A stretch of 64,000 bases of DNA. Origin: Bradyrhizobium sp. CB2312. Lineage in GTDB: Bacteria; Pseudomonadota; Alphaproteobacteria; Rhizobiales; Xanthobacteraceae. The notes beneath the pieces were generated by a model. It had not been told where the DNA came from, ran no database searches, and worked only from the letters and a program-made list of their open reading frames with translations. The stretch is taken from NCBI RefSeq assembly GCF_029714425.1, contig NZ_CP121668.1, positions 1,819,501 through 1,883,500 on the forward strand, given 5' to 3'. Positions 1-9,474 of this stretch are shown here, one piece after another (within the stretch, counting starts at the first letter, position 1; each line of letters opens with the position of its first letter). The translations under genes were made by a program, and so were the position numbers.

Positions 1-3000
1 GCCGACGATCTCGCTGACGCGATTGCCGTTAGCAAAGATCCGGTTGAGAGCCTGCCGAGCTTTCTCCAGATCTGCCGGTTCTTTGCTTAGCCAGTGCAAC
101 GCCGCTGAGGCATTGTTGAGCGTTGCACCGATCGGCTGATTGACTTCATGGGCAATCGAAGCAGAGAGCTGCCCCATTGTTGCGACCCGATTCGCGTGCA
201 CGAGCTCCATCTGCACCTCGCTGTAACGCCGCTCGCTTTCGCGAATTTCCTCCTCTGCCCGCTTGCGCTGGGTTAAGTCTACCACGAAGGCAACGCCCTG
301 GTCGTGTCGCCCGCCGAACGTCGCTGCCCCGACCAGCACCGGCACGCGGCTGCCGTTTTTCAGGAAGTACTCCTTCTCATAGGGTTGCACGGTTCCGGTC
401 GCCTCCAGCTCGGCCACGCGTCGGTCGTCGGCATCGCGCCATTCGGTGGGCGTTAGATCCCGCCAGCGCAGTCGACCGGAGACGAGATCGTCGCGGTCGT
501 ATCCGACGATGCGGAGAAAAGCTTCGTTGGCATCGATGATCCGATCGTCACGATCCCAGACGAAGATGCCGATGATGTTGGCATCCACTAGTCGTCGGAT
601 CCTGGCCTCCCGCTCGGCTAGCTCGCGGTACAGGCTGGCATTCTCTATTGAGATAGCCGCCTGGGAAGCGAGCAGTGTGAGCACCACCATTCGAGTAGGA
701 GTAAATGCGGCAGTCGCAAAGTTGTTCTCCAAGTACAGCATTCCAATCAACCTGGTCTGCTTAAGTATCGGGAGGCAGAGCACTGATCGTGAGCGATGGT
801 CGCGAATATAGGCATCTGCTGAAAACGAGCTCTGACTGGACGCATCGTGCAGGAGAACGCTTTCTTTTGTCCGAAGGACGTAGTGAAACACAGACTCCGG
901 GAGATCAGCGGCCGTGACGCGTGCCTGTTTCAGGACCACGTTCACATTGTCACTGCTGGTTGTCGCTTCTGCTTCAATTTGATATTTGTCGTCCCGCGAA
1001 AGTATCAAGAGGCCTCGATCGGCGCCCGCGTGTTCGATTGCTGAACTCATGAGGGTGTTGATTAACTTCTCGAAGACGATCTCGCCTGACACTGCTTCCG
1101 ACACTCTGAGTACGGTAGCCAAGTCGAGTTGTTCGATGGGTGTCACTATCGTCGCCGCGGAATCCCGGATCGACTTGTCCACCTTGAGGTGCGGATAAAG
1201 CTCCTCGAGTTGGCGGACCTTTCCGTCGGCTCCCCAGCGCAGGTAGCAGGCCCGCGCCGCCCGCAAATAGGTCGCTGCGATCTTCTCGTAGCCGCGCTCT
1301 GCGTAGAAGCGCCCGGCGATCTCGTTGGCAATTGCCTGGTTGTGCACGAATCCCTGTTTGTGAGCCTCGCGGATGGCCTTGTCGTACAGCTCCTGAGCGT
1401 TCTGCACCTGGCCCTCGAGGCGGGCGATTTCGGCGCCGACCAACGTGGCGCGATCTTCGAAGGTTTCGGGGTTGGCCTCCGTCCACATTTGGAGCTGCCG
1501 GTAGTGGTCCAGCACAGAGTCGAAATGCCTCGGTCTCTCCTCCGGTGTGGCGTGATCCCAGACCGCCGCATGCGCCAGCGCGCCATAGAGTCGATACTCC
1601 GCTGACTCGAACATTGCCGCCGACGTCCAAAGCAGCGGTTCGGCGTGTAGCGAGGCGTCAACCGCCGACGCAAGGTCTCCGGCGAAAAAGTGCGCCTGCA
1701 GCTTTCGCGTCCAGTAATAGAACTCGGCGAGCACTAAGTCGGGGCTCTTGGCTAAGCGGCGTTCGGTATCGATTTCACTGTATCCCTCGTGATCCAGGCA
1801 TCCGAAAGTTGCAGTTAGCCCGCGCAAGGTGAGGATCAAACCGAGTTGTGCTTCGCAGCGCTCGATGGCCAGGCCGAAACGCGCCCGCCTAGCGGATGCC
1901 AGGCCGTTCTCGCATTCCTTTTGCACTTCGGCGAGTGGATCCCCGGCGGCGAGGCAAACCGTGACAGTGAGCAACTCGCACTCGGCTGTCAGATACTCGA
2001 TCGAGAAGATGAGCTGGTGATTACGTTTCCAAGTCCCTTCTTCAAGAAGGGCTCTGCCGGCTCTGAGATACTTGAGCGCCGAATCGTATGCTGTCGAGAG
2101 CTTCGCGCGCCGGCCGGCGATCAGATTAAGTTCCGCGACGCGCTCGCGATCCTCGACTAAGGTGATGAGATGGGAGCCCCGGTTGAGTTGATTGACGATC
2201 TCAAATATCGCCTCCTCACGTTTTTCAGCGGGCGTGTGCTCGGCGAGGAGCATTCCGATGCGCAGGTGAGCCTCGGCACGTAGTTCCTTCGGAATCAGCG
2301 AGTAGGCGGCTTCCTGCACGCGGTCGTGCAGGAAACGGTAGGAATTGTCCGCACGGAAGATGAGGCCCGATCGCACGGCTTCCCAGAGATGGTCGTGGAT
2401 GTGCTCGACTGAGCCCTGATACCCAATCCGCAGCATCTCGAACTCTGCACTGTTGCCCATGCAGGCGAACTGCTGGAGTACCTTCTGGGTTTCTGGCGGA
2501 AGGCGCTTCAACTTCTCGACCATCAGCTCTACAACATTGTCCGTGAAACCTTTGTCACGAATGCGGAGCAGGTCCCATACCCAACGGCGCTCGCGATAAT
2601 CGAATTTCAGTAGGCGATCGTCCGCCAGAGTAGAAATGAACTGGATTGCGAAGAACGGGTTGCCCGAGGTCTTTTCGTGGATCAAGTCTGCCAGTGGGGC
2701 GCCGCGCTCCAGTTGACAGTGAAGGGAGTCCACAATCAGTTTGCCTAGATCGTCGCGACTGAGTGGTGTGAGAACGATGTCCTGCACTGCCGCTCCGGCC
2801 TGACGGATCGCTTCCAGCTTACGCAGGAGCGGGTGGGTGGCATTGACCTCGTTGTCCCGGTACGCACCAATGATCAGCAAGTGCTGCAAATCGTTGCGGG
2901 TCAACAGGTCTTCGAGGAGGTCGAGTGTGGCGACATCTAGCCATTGCATGTCATCGAGGAAGAGCGCGAGCGGATGTTCGGGTCGCGCAAATACGCCGAT

Positions 3001-4338
3001 GAACCGTCGAAATACGATCTGAAAACGTCTCTGCGCTTCCTGCGGCGGCAATTCGGGCACTCGCGGCTGTTCGCCAATGACATGCCTTAATTCCGGGACC
3101 AGATCGACGAGGAGCAGTCCGTTGGGACCCAGCGCCTCACGAAGTGCGTCCTGCCATTTGCGCAGGTCTTCCTCGTTCTGGCTGAGGAGCCGCCGGACGA
3201 GGCTCTGAAACGCCTGGGCCAGCGAGGCGTGCGGAATGTCGCGCTTGTACTGGTCGGATTTGCCTGATGCAAACAAGCCGCGTGGCGGCACGAGCGGCTT
3301 GTGGAGCTCATTGACGACTGCGGATTTTCCGATGCCGGAGTATCCAGAGACCAGCACCAGTTCTACTCGGCCACCGCCAACGATGCGGTCGAAGGCGGTC
3401 AGCAGAGCGTCCACCTCGCGGACCCTCCCGTACAGCTTCTCGGGGATCATAAGGCGATCTGGGGTGTCGTGAGCGCCAGGAGTGAAGTCATCGATCGACC
3501 CCTGGGACTCCCATTGGGACAGGCAGCGCCGAAGATCGCTCTCAACTCCCGCCGCTGTCTGATACCTCTCCTCCGCCGTCTTGGAGAGCAACTTCATCGT
3601 GATCGCGGAGACCGAGGCCGGTACGGTTCCTACGCGCTCGCTGGGTGCGGCTGGTTGTTTCGCGATGTGACAGTGCACCCATTCCATCGGGTCGGAGGCC
3701 GCGAATGGGAGACTCCCGGTCAGCATCTCGTAAAAGGTCACCCCAAGCGAGTAAAGGTCGCTCCGAGAATCGACCGAACGGTTCATTCGTCCCGTCTGCT
3801 CGGGTGCCATGTAGGCGAGCGTTCCCGCGATGAACTCTGGAGGTTCGGGCGACTGGCGCTCGCGCGTAAGTTTGGAGGCAATCCCGAATCCCGTGAGCCA
3901 CGCGTTGCCGGTGTCGTCGACGAGGACATTCGCAGGCTTGATATCCTTATGTATGAGGCCCTGCTGATGGACTTGACCGAGTGTTCTTGCCAACCCAATG
4001 GCGGTGCTAAGGAAACGAGTCAAGTCGAGCGGTTGCCCCTGGTCACGCTTAAGAATCCGATCCAGCGGCTGACCGCCAGGGTCCTTGAGCAAGAGGATCG
4101 TCCGCCCTTCGTGACGAGTAATGGCCAGAGGCTTGGCAGCCCACGCGGGATCGAGTTCGGCTCCGAGCGAGTATTCGTGCATGAGCCGCCTGATACTCTG
4201 AGGCGACGGCTGTTCGAAGAGTGCGATCGCTAGGACCGGCGAAGAGGCGTCATGCTTTCGGCCGCGGTAAAGGGTAAAGTCCGCGCTTTCCCGCAGGGGC
4301 ACCAGCACGTACCCCGAGAGCCCCGGGATAGGTGACAT
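1..4338 (-). CDS. Trifunctional Ser/Thr kinase / ATPase / sensor histidine kinase (3' end outside window)
   Basis: The frame is open from an ATG at 4338 to the left edge, about 1446 codons, so the C-terminus is missing. Order of domains read from the translation: protein kinase (HKDIKPANV catalytic loop near residue 131, LTGFGIAS in place of DFG, APEQTGRMN activation segment), AAA-type ATPase with Walker A GYSGIGKS near residue 330 and LFLDDMQWLD Walker B, a long helical repeat region, GAF near 1040-1180, PAS near 1215-1320, and a histidine kinase H box SIAHEVNQPI near 1394. The N and G boxes lie beyond the edge. GFG for DFG is, to my knowledge, common in this family. It is probably a cytoplasmic multi-input sensor. 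An in-frame GTG 12 bases upstream is an alternative start. Plus-strand frames inside it, including one of 310 codons, are antisense shadows. Confidence 0.93.
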   Translation of the reverse strand, partial: MSPIPGLSGYVLVPLRESADFTLYRGRKHDASSPVLAIALFEQPSPQSIRRLMHEYSLGAELDPAWAAKPLAITRHEGRTILLLKDPGGQPLDRILKRDQGQPLDLTRFLSTAIGLARTLGQVHQQGLIHKDIKPANVLVDDTGNAWLTGFGIASKLTRERQSPEPPEFIAGTLAYMAPEQTGRMNRSVDSRSDLYSLGVTFYEMLTGSLPFAASDPMEWVHCHIAKQPAAPSERVGTVPASVSAITMKLLSKTAEERYQTAAGVESDLRRCLSQWESQGSIDDFTPGAHDTPDRLMIPEKLYGRVREVDALLTAFDRIVGGGRVELVLVSGYSGIGKSAVVNELHKPLVPPRGLFASGKSDQYKRDIPHASLAQAFQSLVRRLLSQNEEDLRKWQDALREALGPNGLLLVDLVPELRHVIGEQPRVPELPPQEAQRRFQIVFRRFIGVFARPEHPLALFLDDMQWLDVATLDLLEDLLTRNDLQHLLIIGAYRDNEVNATHPLLRKLEAIRQAGAAVQDIVLTPLSRDDLGKLIVDSLHCQLERGAPLADLIHEKTSGNPFFAIQFISTLADDRLLKFDYRERRWVWDLLRIRDKGFTDNVVELMVEKLKRLPPETQKVLQQFACMGNSAEFEMLRIGYQGSVEHIHDHLWEAVRSGLIFRADNSYRFLHDRVQEAAYSLIPKELRAEAHLRIGMLLAEHTPAEKREEAIFEIVNQLNRGSHLITLVEDRERVAELNLIAGRRAKLSTAYDSALKYLRAGRALLEEGTWKRNHQLIFSIEYLTAECELLTVTVCLAAGDPLAEVQKECENGLASARRARFGLAIERCEAQLGLILTLRGLTATFGCLDHEGYSEIDTERRLAKSPDLVLAEFYYWTRKLQAHFFAGDLASAVDASLHAEPLLWTSAAMFESAEYRLYGALAHAAVWDHATPEERPRHFDSVLDHYRQLQMWTEANPETFEDRATLVGAEIARLEGQVQNAQELYDKAIREAHKQGFVHNQAIANEIAGRFYAERGYEKIAATYLRAARACYLRWGADGKVRQLEELYPHLKVDKSIRDSAATIVTPIEQLDLATVLRVSEAVSGEIVFEKLINTLMSSAIEHAGADRGLLILSRDDKYQIEAEATTSSDNVNVVLKQARVTAADLPESVFHYVLRTKESVLLHDASSQSSFSADAYIRDHRSRSVLCLPILKQTRLIGMLYLENNFATAAFTPTRMVVLTLLASQAAISIENASLYRELAEREARIRRLVDANIIGIFVWDRDDRIIDANEAFLRIVGYDRDDLVSGRLRWRDLTPTEWRDADDRRVAELEATGTVQPYEKEYFLKNGSRVPVLVGAATFGGRHDQGVAFVVDLTQRKRAEEEIRESERRYSEVQMELVHANRVATMGQLSASIAHEVNQPIGATLNNASAALHWLSKEPADLEKARQALNRIFANGNRVSEIVG

Positions 4339-4454
4339 TCTTGTTGCCACAGCATCACCACTTTACCAAGCTGCCTAACCTTCACGCAGCGCTATCATAG
4401 CGCTACCCGGTTCTCGCGCGCATGCGTCAATCAGGCGGTCTTCGTCCTATGCGT

Positions 4455-4632
4455 GCGATGCGCAATACGCCGGATCAACAGATATCGCTGACCGATCCGG
4501 ATGCCCGTTCGATGGCCACCAGCGGACGTGGATCGGGTGTCGTCGGCTAAAATGTCCAGGTCGCGGTGGACACCGCGACACCATCTGATTGTTACGCACG
4601 AGGTCATAAACGTCGGTCGACAACGGCCGCGG
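4455..4632 (+). pseudogene. IS1182-type transposase remnant
   Basis: The plus-strand translation matches the middle of the intact transposase at 34031-35467: PDQQISLTDPD, RSMATSGRGSGVVG, NVQVAVDT, then after a frameshift HLIVTHEV. A stop replaces the Tyr after GVVG and both ends of the gene are missing. It is therefore a short scar of an old insertion of the same IS family, lying upstream of the giant kinase gene and downstream of the globin gene. Confidence 0.85.
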
Positions 4633-4710
4633 GCCGATCCTATCCGTTTGCACACAACCAACACCCGGAAAGGACATATCGGGATCACCGCTTCCAGAGA
4701 GGAAAAAGGC

Positions 4711-4733
4711 GCTTAGTGCCAGGCGGGAGATCG
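4711..4733. repeat. Partial copy of the globin-promoter repeat
   Basis: The stretch gcttagtgccaggcgggaga closely matches atttagcgccaagcgggaga at about 5324-5343. Together they flank the globin gene as imperfect direct repeats. The downstream copy could be a duplication scar or a trace of an inserted cassette. Confidence 0.5.
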
Positions 4734-4737
4734 TAAA

Positions 4738-5145
4738 TCAGACGCCGGCCGCTGCTTTCATTTCACCCGCGAGTTCATCGTAGCAGACCGTCCACGCCTC
4801 ACGAACAGCTGGCGTGAGATCCTCTCCAAGCGCCTGTTCGAGCGTCCAGAGCAACGCTTCCCGCACCGCGTCGTAGTCGGCGAGCTTAACCCCGTACTCG
4901 ACATGGCGGACGGCAAGGTCATGGATCGCAGGCGAAAGTTGATCCAGCGCGGGTAGATTGTAGACGACCATAGCGAGCATGCTCATTAGCTTGACGCCCT
5001 GAATACGCATGTTGTTTCTGAAGAGCGGCCGGAAATTCGGATTGGTGGCGAATAGCCGCTCGTAGAACAACGCCCCGGCGACCTCAGGCATCGCCGCCAG
5101 CCGGGCGAAGGTGGTCTGAACGAGCTCCTGCTGCACAGCATCCAC
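4738..5145 (-). CDS. Single-domain globin (bacterial haemoglobin type)
   Basis: Predicted 135-residue globin that would bind one heme b and act in the cytoplasm on O2 or NO. The F-helix block VRHVEYGVK supplies the proximal His at about residue 81. MRIQGVKLMSML holds a Gln at about 49 in the E7 region, as in Vitreoscilla-type globins. The length fits a lone globin domain with no FAD or NAD reductase part, so it is not a flavohaemoglobin. The start is a GTG at 5145 with AAGGA nine bases upstream. An AraC gene lies upstream on the same strand and a tandem 20-base repeat sits in the spacer between them, which suggests dedicated control. Confidence 0.9.
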   Translation of the reverse strand: MDAVQQELVQTTFARLAAMPEVAGALFYERLFATNPNFRPLFRNNMRIQGVKLMSMLAMVVYNLPALDQLSPAIHDLAVRHVEYGVKLADYDAVREALLWTLEQALGEDLTPAVREAWTVCYDELAGEMKAAAGV

Positions 5146-5295
5146 GATGTCATTTCCTTTGCGTGCAGGCGCGGCTCACTCGGCTGCGCGCGACACATAA
5201 AAGCAATCGGATGCGACACCTCAGGCGCATGCGTCGTGCAACCTGACGCATCTCCGTGGGTCGCGACATCATTCACACGGAAGCCGTCGCGAGGT

Positions 5296-5337
5296 CGTCT
5301 CATTTAGCGCCAAGCAACGTCTCATTTAGCGCCAAGC
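5296..5337 (-). promoter_or_regulatory. Tandem 20-bp direct repeat, candidate AraC operator
   Basis: Two perfect copies of cgtctcatttagcgccaagc (5296-5315 and 5318-5337), 22 bp apart start to start, lie about 150 bp upstream of the globin start and just beyond the 3' end of the AraC gene. AraC-family proteins commonly bind two direct repeats about two helical turns apart. The spacing and the neighbouring regulator make this a candidate operator for the globin promoter. Confidence 0.55.
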
Positions 5338-5356
5338 GGGAGATCGCCCCGAGCAT

Positions 5357-6367
5357 TCACGATGTGTCCTTTCCTGTCGTGCGCTGGCCATTCTCTCGTC
5401 CTTGCGACGCCGCACGCAGCATGGTGGGCGGGCTACCGAACTCGCTTGCGAACGCGCGATAAAACGTCGCCATACTGTTGAACCCCCAGCCAAAAGCTAT
5501 ATCGATCACCGATCGGCCGGTTCCCGTCGCGTCGGCGACAGCGTCGCGGCACCGGAGCAGTCGCTCGCGCGAAACGTATCGGGCGAAACTGACATTGTTT
5601 GCTTCGAACAGGCGATGCAACTGGCGCGCCGAGATGCCGAGTGCGGCCGCGGCGCTGGCGGCGGTCAGGGAAGGATCGGCGAGATGCAGGTCGACGTAAC
5701 GCTTGGCGGCCGCGAGCCGCGCCGATTGTAGCGAATCCCGCCCCCCATTGATGCCTTCGTTGGAGATGTTACAGCTCAGTGCCACGAGACCGCAGAGATT
5801 GCGCAGCACGGCTTCACCGTGTTCGCTGGAGAGCAGCGGGGCTTGCCCCTTCACCGCATCAATAGCTGCGCCGAGCAGCGAGCCGAGCGGCGAGGCACCG
5901 GCCAACCGAAACGGGCGTTCCAGTCGACCCCCGGTTATAAGCGGCGAGAGTGCAGCCCACGGGATGACCAGCATGTCGAACGACTCTGGGCCCTTCCATT
6001 CCGCGTTGAATTGCCATTCAGTCGAGCTTATGCAGAAATCGCCGGGCTCATGAATCAGGTCGACTGGCGTGCTGCGTGCCGCGGCCCTCCAGATGACGGG
6101 CGCGCGAAATCGGCGGACGAAGAACGCTTCAATCTTGTCCCTGGCAACGTCGGCCGCCGTCCGTTGGACCCTCTCAAGTCCCGAACTTATCTCCAGCAGC
6201 GCAAATTCGCCTGCAATCGATCCACTCGCTTCCGCGCGAAAGGCAGCGGGATCCAGAATCTCGCCCGGCGTGATGCTATGGGCCTGCTTCGCGAAATAGT
6301 CGCACCAGAACCTCACGCGGTCGCGCGGCGCAATATGGTCCGTAGAAAAATGGACTTGCATGATCAT
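5357..6367 (-). CDS. AraC-family transcriptional regulator
   Basis: 336 codons. The N-terminal ~170 residues resemble the AraC-binding-like domain (RDRVRFWCDYF near the start). The C-terminal ~110 residues form the double helix-turn-helix: LADPSLTAASAAAALGIS, RQLHRLFEANNVSFARYV, and second HTH VIDIAFGWGFNSMATFYRAF. A second ATG six bases downstream (6361) is an equally good start. The gene is upstream of the globin gene on the same strand. Its effector is unknown. Confidence 0.92.
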   Translation of the reverse strand: MIMQVHFSTDHIAPRDRVRFWCDYFAKQAHSITPGEILDPAAFRAEASGSIAGEFALLEISSGLERVQRTAADVARDKIEAFFVRRFRAPVIWRAAARSTPVDLIHEPGDFCISSTEWQFNAEWKGPESFDMLVIPWAALSPLITGGRLERPFRLAGASPLGSLLGAAIDAVKGQAPLLSSEHGEAVLRNLCGLVALSCNISNEGINGGRDSLQSARLAAAKRYVDLHLADPSLTAASAAAALGISARQLHRLFEANNVSFARYVSRERLLRCRDAVADATGTGRSVIDIAFGWGFNSMATFYRAFASEFGSPPTMLRAASQGRENGQRTTGKDTS

Positions 6368-6692
6368 CCCGTGGGCCGACCAAATGCCTTGGAACCTAAC
6401 TTAGACCGGTTACATGGGCAAAGCGAGGGTACCAGACTTTGGGGCTGCCACTTTTTAAGAGCGGATGTGGAGAGTTCCTTTGCGTCTCGGTTCCAGCGGG
6501 CGAGCTGATCGCCGCACCCGCCTCTCCGCGGCCTTAACTGAACAACAACCGAATGGCGATCGGCGCAAAATGAGACATCGTGCGGCGCACGGTGAGACGA
6601 CGGTAGTGACCTGCGAGACTATGCTTACTCAAATTCGAGTGTAAGGCCGAGTAGGTCCTATGAACAAGGTGGGTACACAAAGGAGGTTGAAA

Positions 6693-7229
6693 ATGGCAAC
6701 CAACGCAACAAGCACGATGATTTTGGATGGCGACTTCGACAAAATGGACTTCCGAGGAGAAGTCGTCGACGGGCACCTCGTCACAAAAGGAATTCTTGCA
6801 GACCAAGCGGCAATAGATTCTATCCCAGTAGGGATATACGTTCTCGAAAAGGATGCCACTGTCGTCAAGTGCAACAAAGCTGCAATCGCGGGTTGGGGAC
6901 GCACGCCGTCTCTGGGAGCCTCGGAGAAGTATTGCGGGTCACACCTTCTGCGTTACCCTTCAGGAGAAGTGATGCCGCACGAACTTGCACCACCATCCGT
7001 GGTGATCAACAACGGCGCCACCGTTCGCAACGCCGATGTGATTTGCGAGCATCCCAACGGCAATCGTCTCCTGGCGCTCGTTAATGTCTTTCCGATTCGT
7101 GACAACGACGACGAAGTGATCGGAGCCGTCAACATTTTCCGTCACAATACCAGCAAGACTGTCCCTGGCTTACTCTCCGAGTCTGCAAATAATTCCGATT
7201 CCGAGATCGGTGAGGGGGAGGAGCAGTGA
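6693..7229 (+). CDS. PAS-domain protein
   Basis: 178 residues. The start is the ATG at 6693, because aggagg ends six bases before it; an in-frame ATG at 6660 has no such site. A single PAS-like fold spans about residues 40-155 (IPVGIYVLEKDATVVKCNKA, then PIRDNDDEVIGAVNIFR), with an acidic tail. No output domain is present, so it is probably a cytoplasmic ligand or redox sensor that works with a partner. The orphan kinase and response regulators nearby are candidates, but the sequence does not show which. Confidence 0.82.
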   Translation: MATNATSTMILDGDFDKMDFRGEVVDGHLVTKGILADQAAIDSIPVGIYVLEKDATVVKCNKAAIAGWGRTPSLGASEKYCGSHLLRYPSGEVMPHELAPPSVVINNGATVRNADVICEHPNGNRLLALVNVFPIRDNDDEVIGAVNIFRHNTSKTVPGLLSESANNSDSEIGEGEEQ

Positions 7230-7368
7230 GGCTCCCTTCGCCGCTTCGGGTTCCGTAGTTCTTCATAGGGACCTTCTCGGCATGTGGCGTACCGGGAGCT
7301 CAAAGTTTGTCCGCCGCACCCGGCTGACCGCGTTTTCGGGCCCTGGAAATTACAAGGTACGCTAACTA

Positions 7369-7393
7369 GGCGCGCGGTGCTTTTGCGCGCGCC
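7369..7393 (+). terminator. GC-rich hairpin after the PAS gene
   Basis: ggcgcgcg (7369-7376) and cgcgcgcc (7386-7393) form an 8-bp perfect stem with a 9-base loop, followed by a short T run (ctttt). It lies 140 bases after the PAS gene and ends about a dozen bases before the molybdoenzyme start. It could terminate the first gene or modulate translation of the second. Confidence 0.45.
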
Positions 7394-7416
7394 ATACTTT
7401 TCCGATGGAGCTAGCT

Positions 7417-8019
7417 GTGCGATCGAACGAGCGACGTGAACGAGAGCGTGAGTTGCGTGCCGCTGGGCGGCTGCCCCCAGGACAGTCGCTTACGCTCGAG
7501 TGGCCGGTGAAGCATGTGGGCCCGGTGCCGGTCTTTCGTCCCAGGACGTGGGATTTTCGAGTGTTCGGCCTGGTAGAGGAGCAACTGCGGCTTTCGTGGG
7601 AGGAACTTTCCAATCTGCCGCAGAGCGAAGTATTTGCGGACATGCACTGCGTAGTGCACTGGAGTCGGTTCGACAACCATTGGGAAGGATTGCTCGCCAC
7701 AGAATTAATGAAGCGAGTGAAGCTGCGGCCAGAGGCGCGGCATGTGATGGTCCATGGCGAGAATAACCACACGGCAAACCTGCCAATCTCGGATTTTCTG
7801 CGCCCGACGACGATCTTCGCCCTACGGCATAACGGCGAACTCCTTACGGCCGAGCATGGCTACCCGTTGCGCCTCGTGGTGCCAAACCTCTATGCGTATA
7901 AAAGCGTGAAGTGGGTACGCGGGATCGAGTTTTTGGATCGCGAATCGCCGGGCTTATGGGAATTTAACGGATATCACATCCACGGCGACCCATTCAAAGA
8001 GCAACGATCTTCGAGCTGA
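7417..8019 (+). CDS. Sulfite oxidase-like molybdopterin-binding oxidoreductase
   Basis: About 200 residues covering the molybdopterin-binding domain of the sulfite oxidase family, without a heme or dimerisation domain and without a Tat or Sec signal. DMHCVVHWSRFDN carries the Cys expected to ligate molybdenum. The C-terminal blocks VKWVRGIEFLD and GYHIHGDPF are typical of the small YedY-like cytoplasmic group. The preferred start is GTG 7417, with GGAG six bases before it; the ATG at 7405 has no ribosome site because a hairpin sits directly upstream. The substrate is unknown. Confidence 0.88.
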   Translation: MRSNERRERERELRAAGRLPPGQSLTLEWPVKHVGPVPVFRPRTWDFRVFGLVEEQLRLSWEELSNLPQSEVFADMHCVVHWSRFDNHWEGLLATELMKRVKLRPEARHVMVHGENNHTANLPISDFLRPTTIFALRHNGELLTAEHGYPLRLVVPNLYAYKSVKWVRGIEFLDRESPGLWEFNGYHIHGDPFKEQRSSS

Positions 8020-8083
8020 AACTCGGGACCGAACCTGGAGCGCCGGCAGCTGATATTTTTACACGAAGTTGGGAGAGTATCTC

Positions 8084-8740
8084 GTGGCGCAGCATTCTAT
8101 TCAAAAACGCGCAGTAGCCGAGGAGCCAACTATAGCCGTCGTTGACGATGACAGGGACTTCCGCGACTCACTCGGAGATCTGTTCAACTCGGTCGGCTTC
8201 AAGGTCAAGTTGTTTGGGTCGGCCGCGGAGCTGCTCGAAGGCGAATTATTACCCGACGTGGTGAGCTGCCTTGTACTTGACGTTAGATTGCCGGGCTTGG
8301 GCGGTCTCGACTTCCAAACCGAGCTGTCGAAAATGAACGCTTCCATTCCCGTCATCTTCATGACCGGCCACGGCGACATTCCGATGTCGGTTAAGGCGAT
8401 GAAGGCAGGCGCTGTCGATTTTCTGACGAAGCCGTTCCGCGATCAGGACATGCTGGATGCGGTGACGATCGCACTGGAGCGCGATCGGACGCGGCGAAAG
8501 GTCGAGCAGCGGCTTACGGACCTGAAATCGCGTCTCGAACGTTTAAGCCCGCGCGAGCGAGAGGTGCTGGCTCTCGTGACCTCTGGATTAAAGAACAAGC
8601 AGATCGCTTTCCAGCTAGGCGTAGCTGAGATCACTGTGAAGGCGCACCGCGGCCACGTGATGCAGAAGATGGGTGCGCAATCGCTAGCCGAGCTTGTCAG
8701 AATAGCGGAGACGCTCGGTATAAAGTCGCCACGGTCCTAA
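8084..8740 (+). CDS. FixJ-family response regulator (receiver + LuxR HTH)
   Basis: 218 residues from a GTG preceded at 6 bases by gggagag; the frame also has a TTG at 8069 without a site. The receiver has the acidic pair at residues 21-22, phospho-Asp66 in CLVLDVRLPG and Lys106 in FLTKPF. A LuxR/NarL DNA-binding domain follows (LSPREREVLALVTSG, KQIAFQLGVAEITVKAHR). It is a DNA-binding two-component output protein of the FixJ type. No cognate kinase is adjacent, but a receiver-only protein follows, so a phosphorelay is possible. Confidence 0.93.
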   Translation: MAQHSIQKRAVAEEPTIAVVDDDRDFRDSLGDLFNSVGFKVKLFGSAAELLEGELLPDVVSCLVLDVRLPGLGGLDFQTELSKMNASIPVIFMTGHGDIPMSVKAMKAGAVDFLTKPFRDQDMLDAVTIALERDRTRRKVEQRLTDLKSRLERLSPREREVLALVTSGLKNKQIAFQLGVAEITVKAHRGHVMQKMGAQSLAELVRIAETLGIKSPRS

Positions 8741-9081
8741 TCGATTCGTGGTGGCTCCATCAGCGAAAATTGTTTAGGCGCAAACCAACTGAAGCTTTTG
8801 ATGCCGGAAGTGCCCCCCTGACGCGTCGAGCGCAATGACCTGGCATCAGCGCAAGCGTTCGGAAGTGGCCCAAATCGGGTTGACCTATTCAGAAGTTCTG
8901 GATCAATTATTCCAAAGTATAGCATCGATTATTCCGAGGTCTGGCATGGGCCGTCCACAATATAATCGCGGCTCCAAACGCTTGTCGTTACAGTACGATG
9001 ATTGGATAGCCCGCGGTGCGCTTCTTGAGATACGGAACGCGAAATGCGGCGGTCCGCGTCCCCAGCATAGAAGGCGGGGAT

Positions 9082-9474
9082 ATGTCTAGCGAGACTCAGA
9101 TTTCGATCATCGATGATGATGAGCAATCTCGCGAGGCGTTAGCGGGTCTCATGCAGGCAGTGGGCTTCACGACTGAGGTCTTTGCATCCGCAATGGATTT
9201 CTTGGCGTCTCCTAACGTCCGTCATACCTCCTGTTTGATCGTTGATGTCCACATGCCGCGCATGACTGGGACTGAGTTGCATAGCCGCTTGGTAGGATCT
9301 GGCTACGACATACCAACAATTCTGATCACGGCTTACCTCGATGACGGCGCGCGAACTCGAGCTCTGGGTCAGGGCGTCGTTGGCTACCTGACCAAACCCA
9401 TTGACGAAGAGGTTCTGCTCGGATGCGTCGAATCGGCTCTGCAGCGCGCAAAATCGGATGAAAACCCATCATGA
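9082..9474 (+). CDS. Single-domain response regulator (receiver only)
   Basis: 130 residues beginning at ATG 9082 after aaggcggg. Acidic residues 11-13, phospho-Asp55 in CLIVDVHMPR and Lys105 in YLTKPI are all present. There is no output domain, so it probably passes or drains phosphate in a relay, like other FixJ-type lone receivers. It follows the FixJ-like gene on the same strand after a 340-bp gap. Confidence 0.9.
   Translation: MSSETQISIIDDDEQSREALAGLMQAVGFTTEVFASAMDFLASPNVRHTSCLIVDVHMPRMTGTELHSRLVGSGYDIPTILITAYLDDGARTRALGQGVVGYLTKPIDEEVLLGCVESALQRAKSDENPS

Noticed and set aside
3301..4233. 310-codon plus-strand frame
   Set aside because: It lies wholly antisense to the kinase domain of the giant sensor gene; its translation has no motif.
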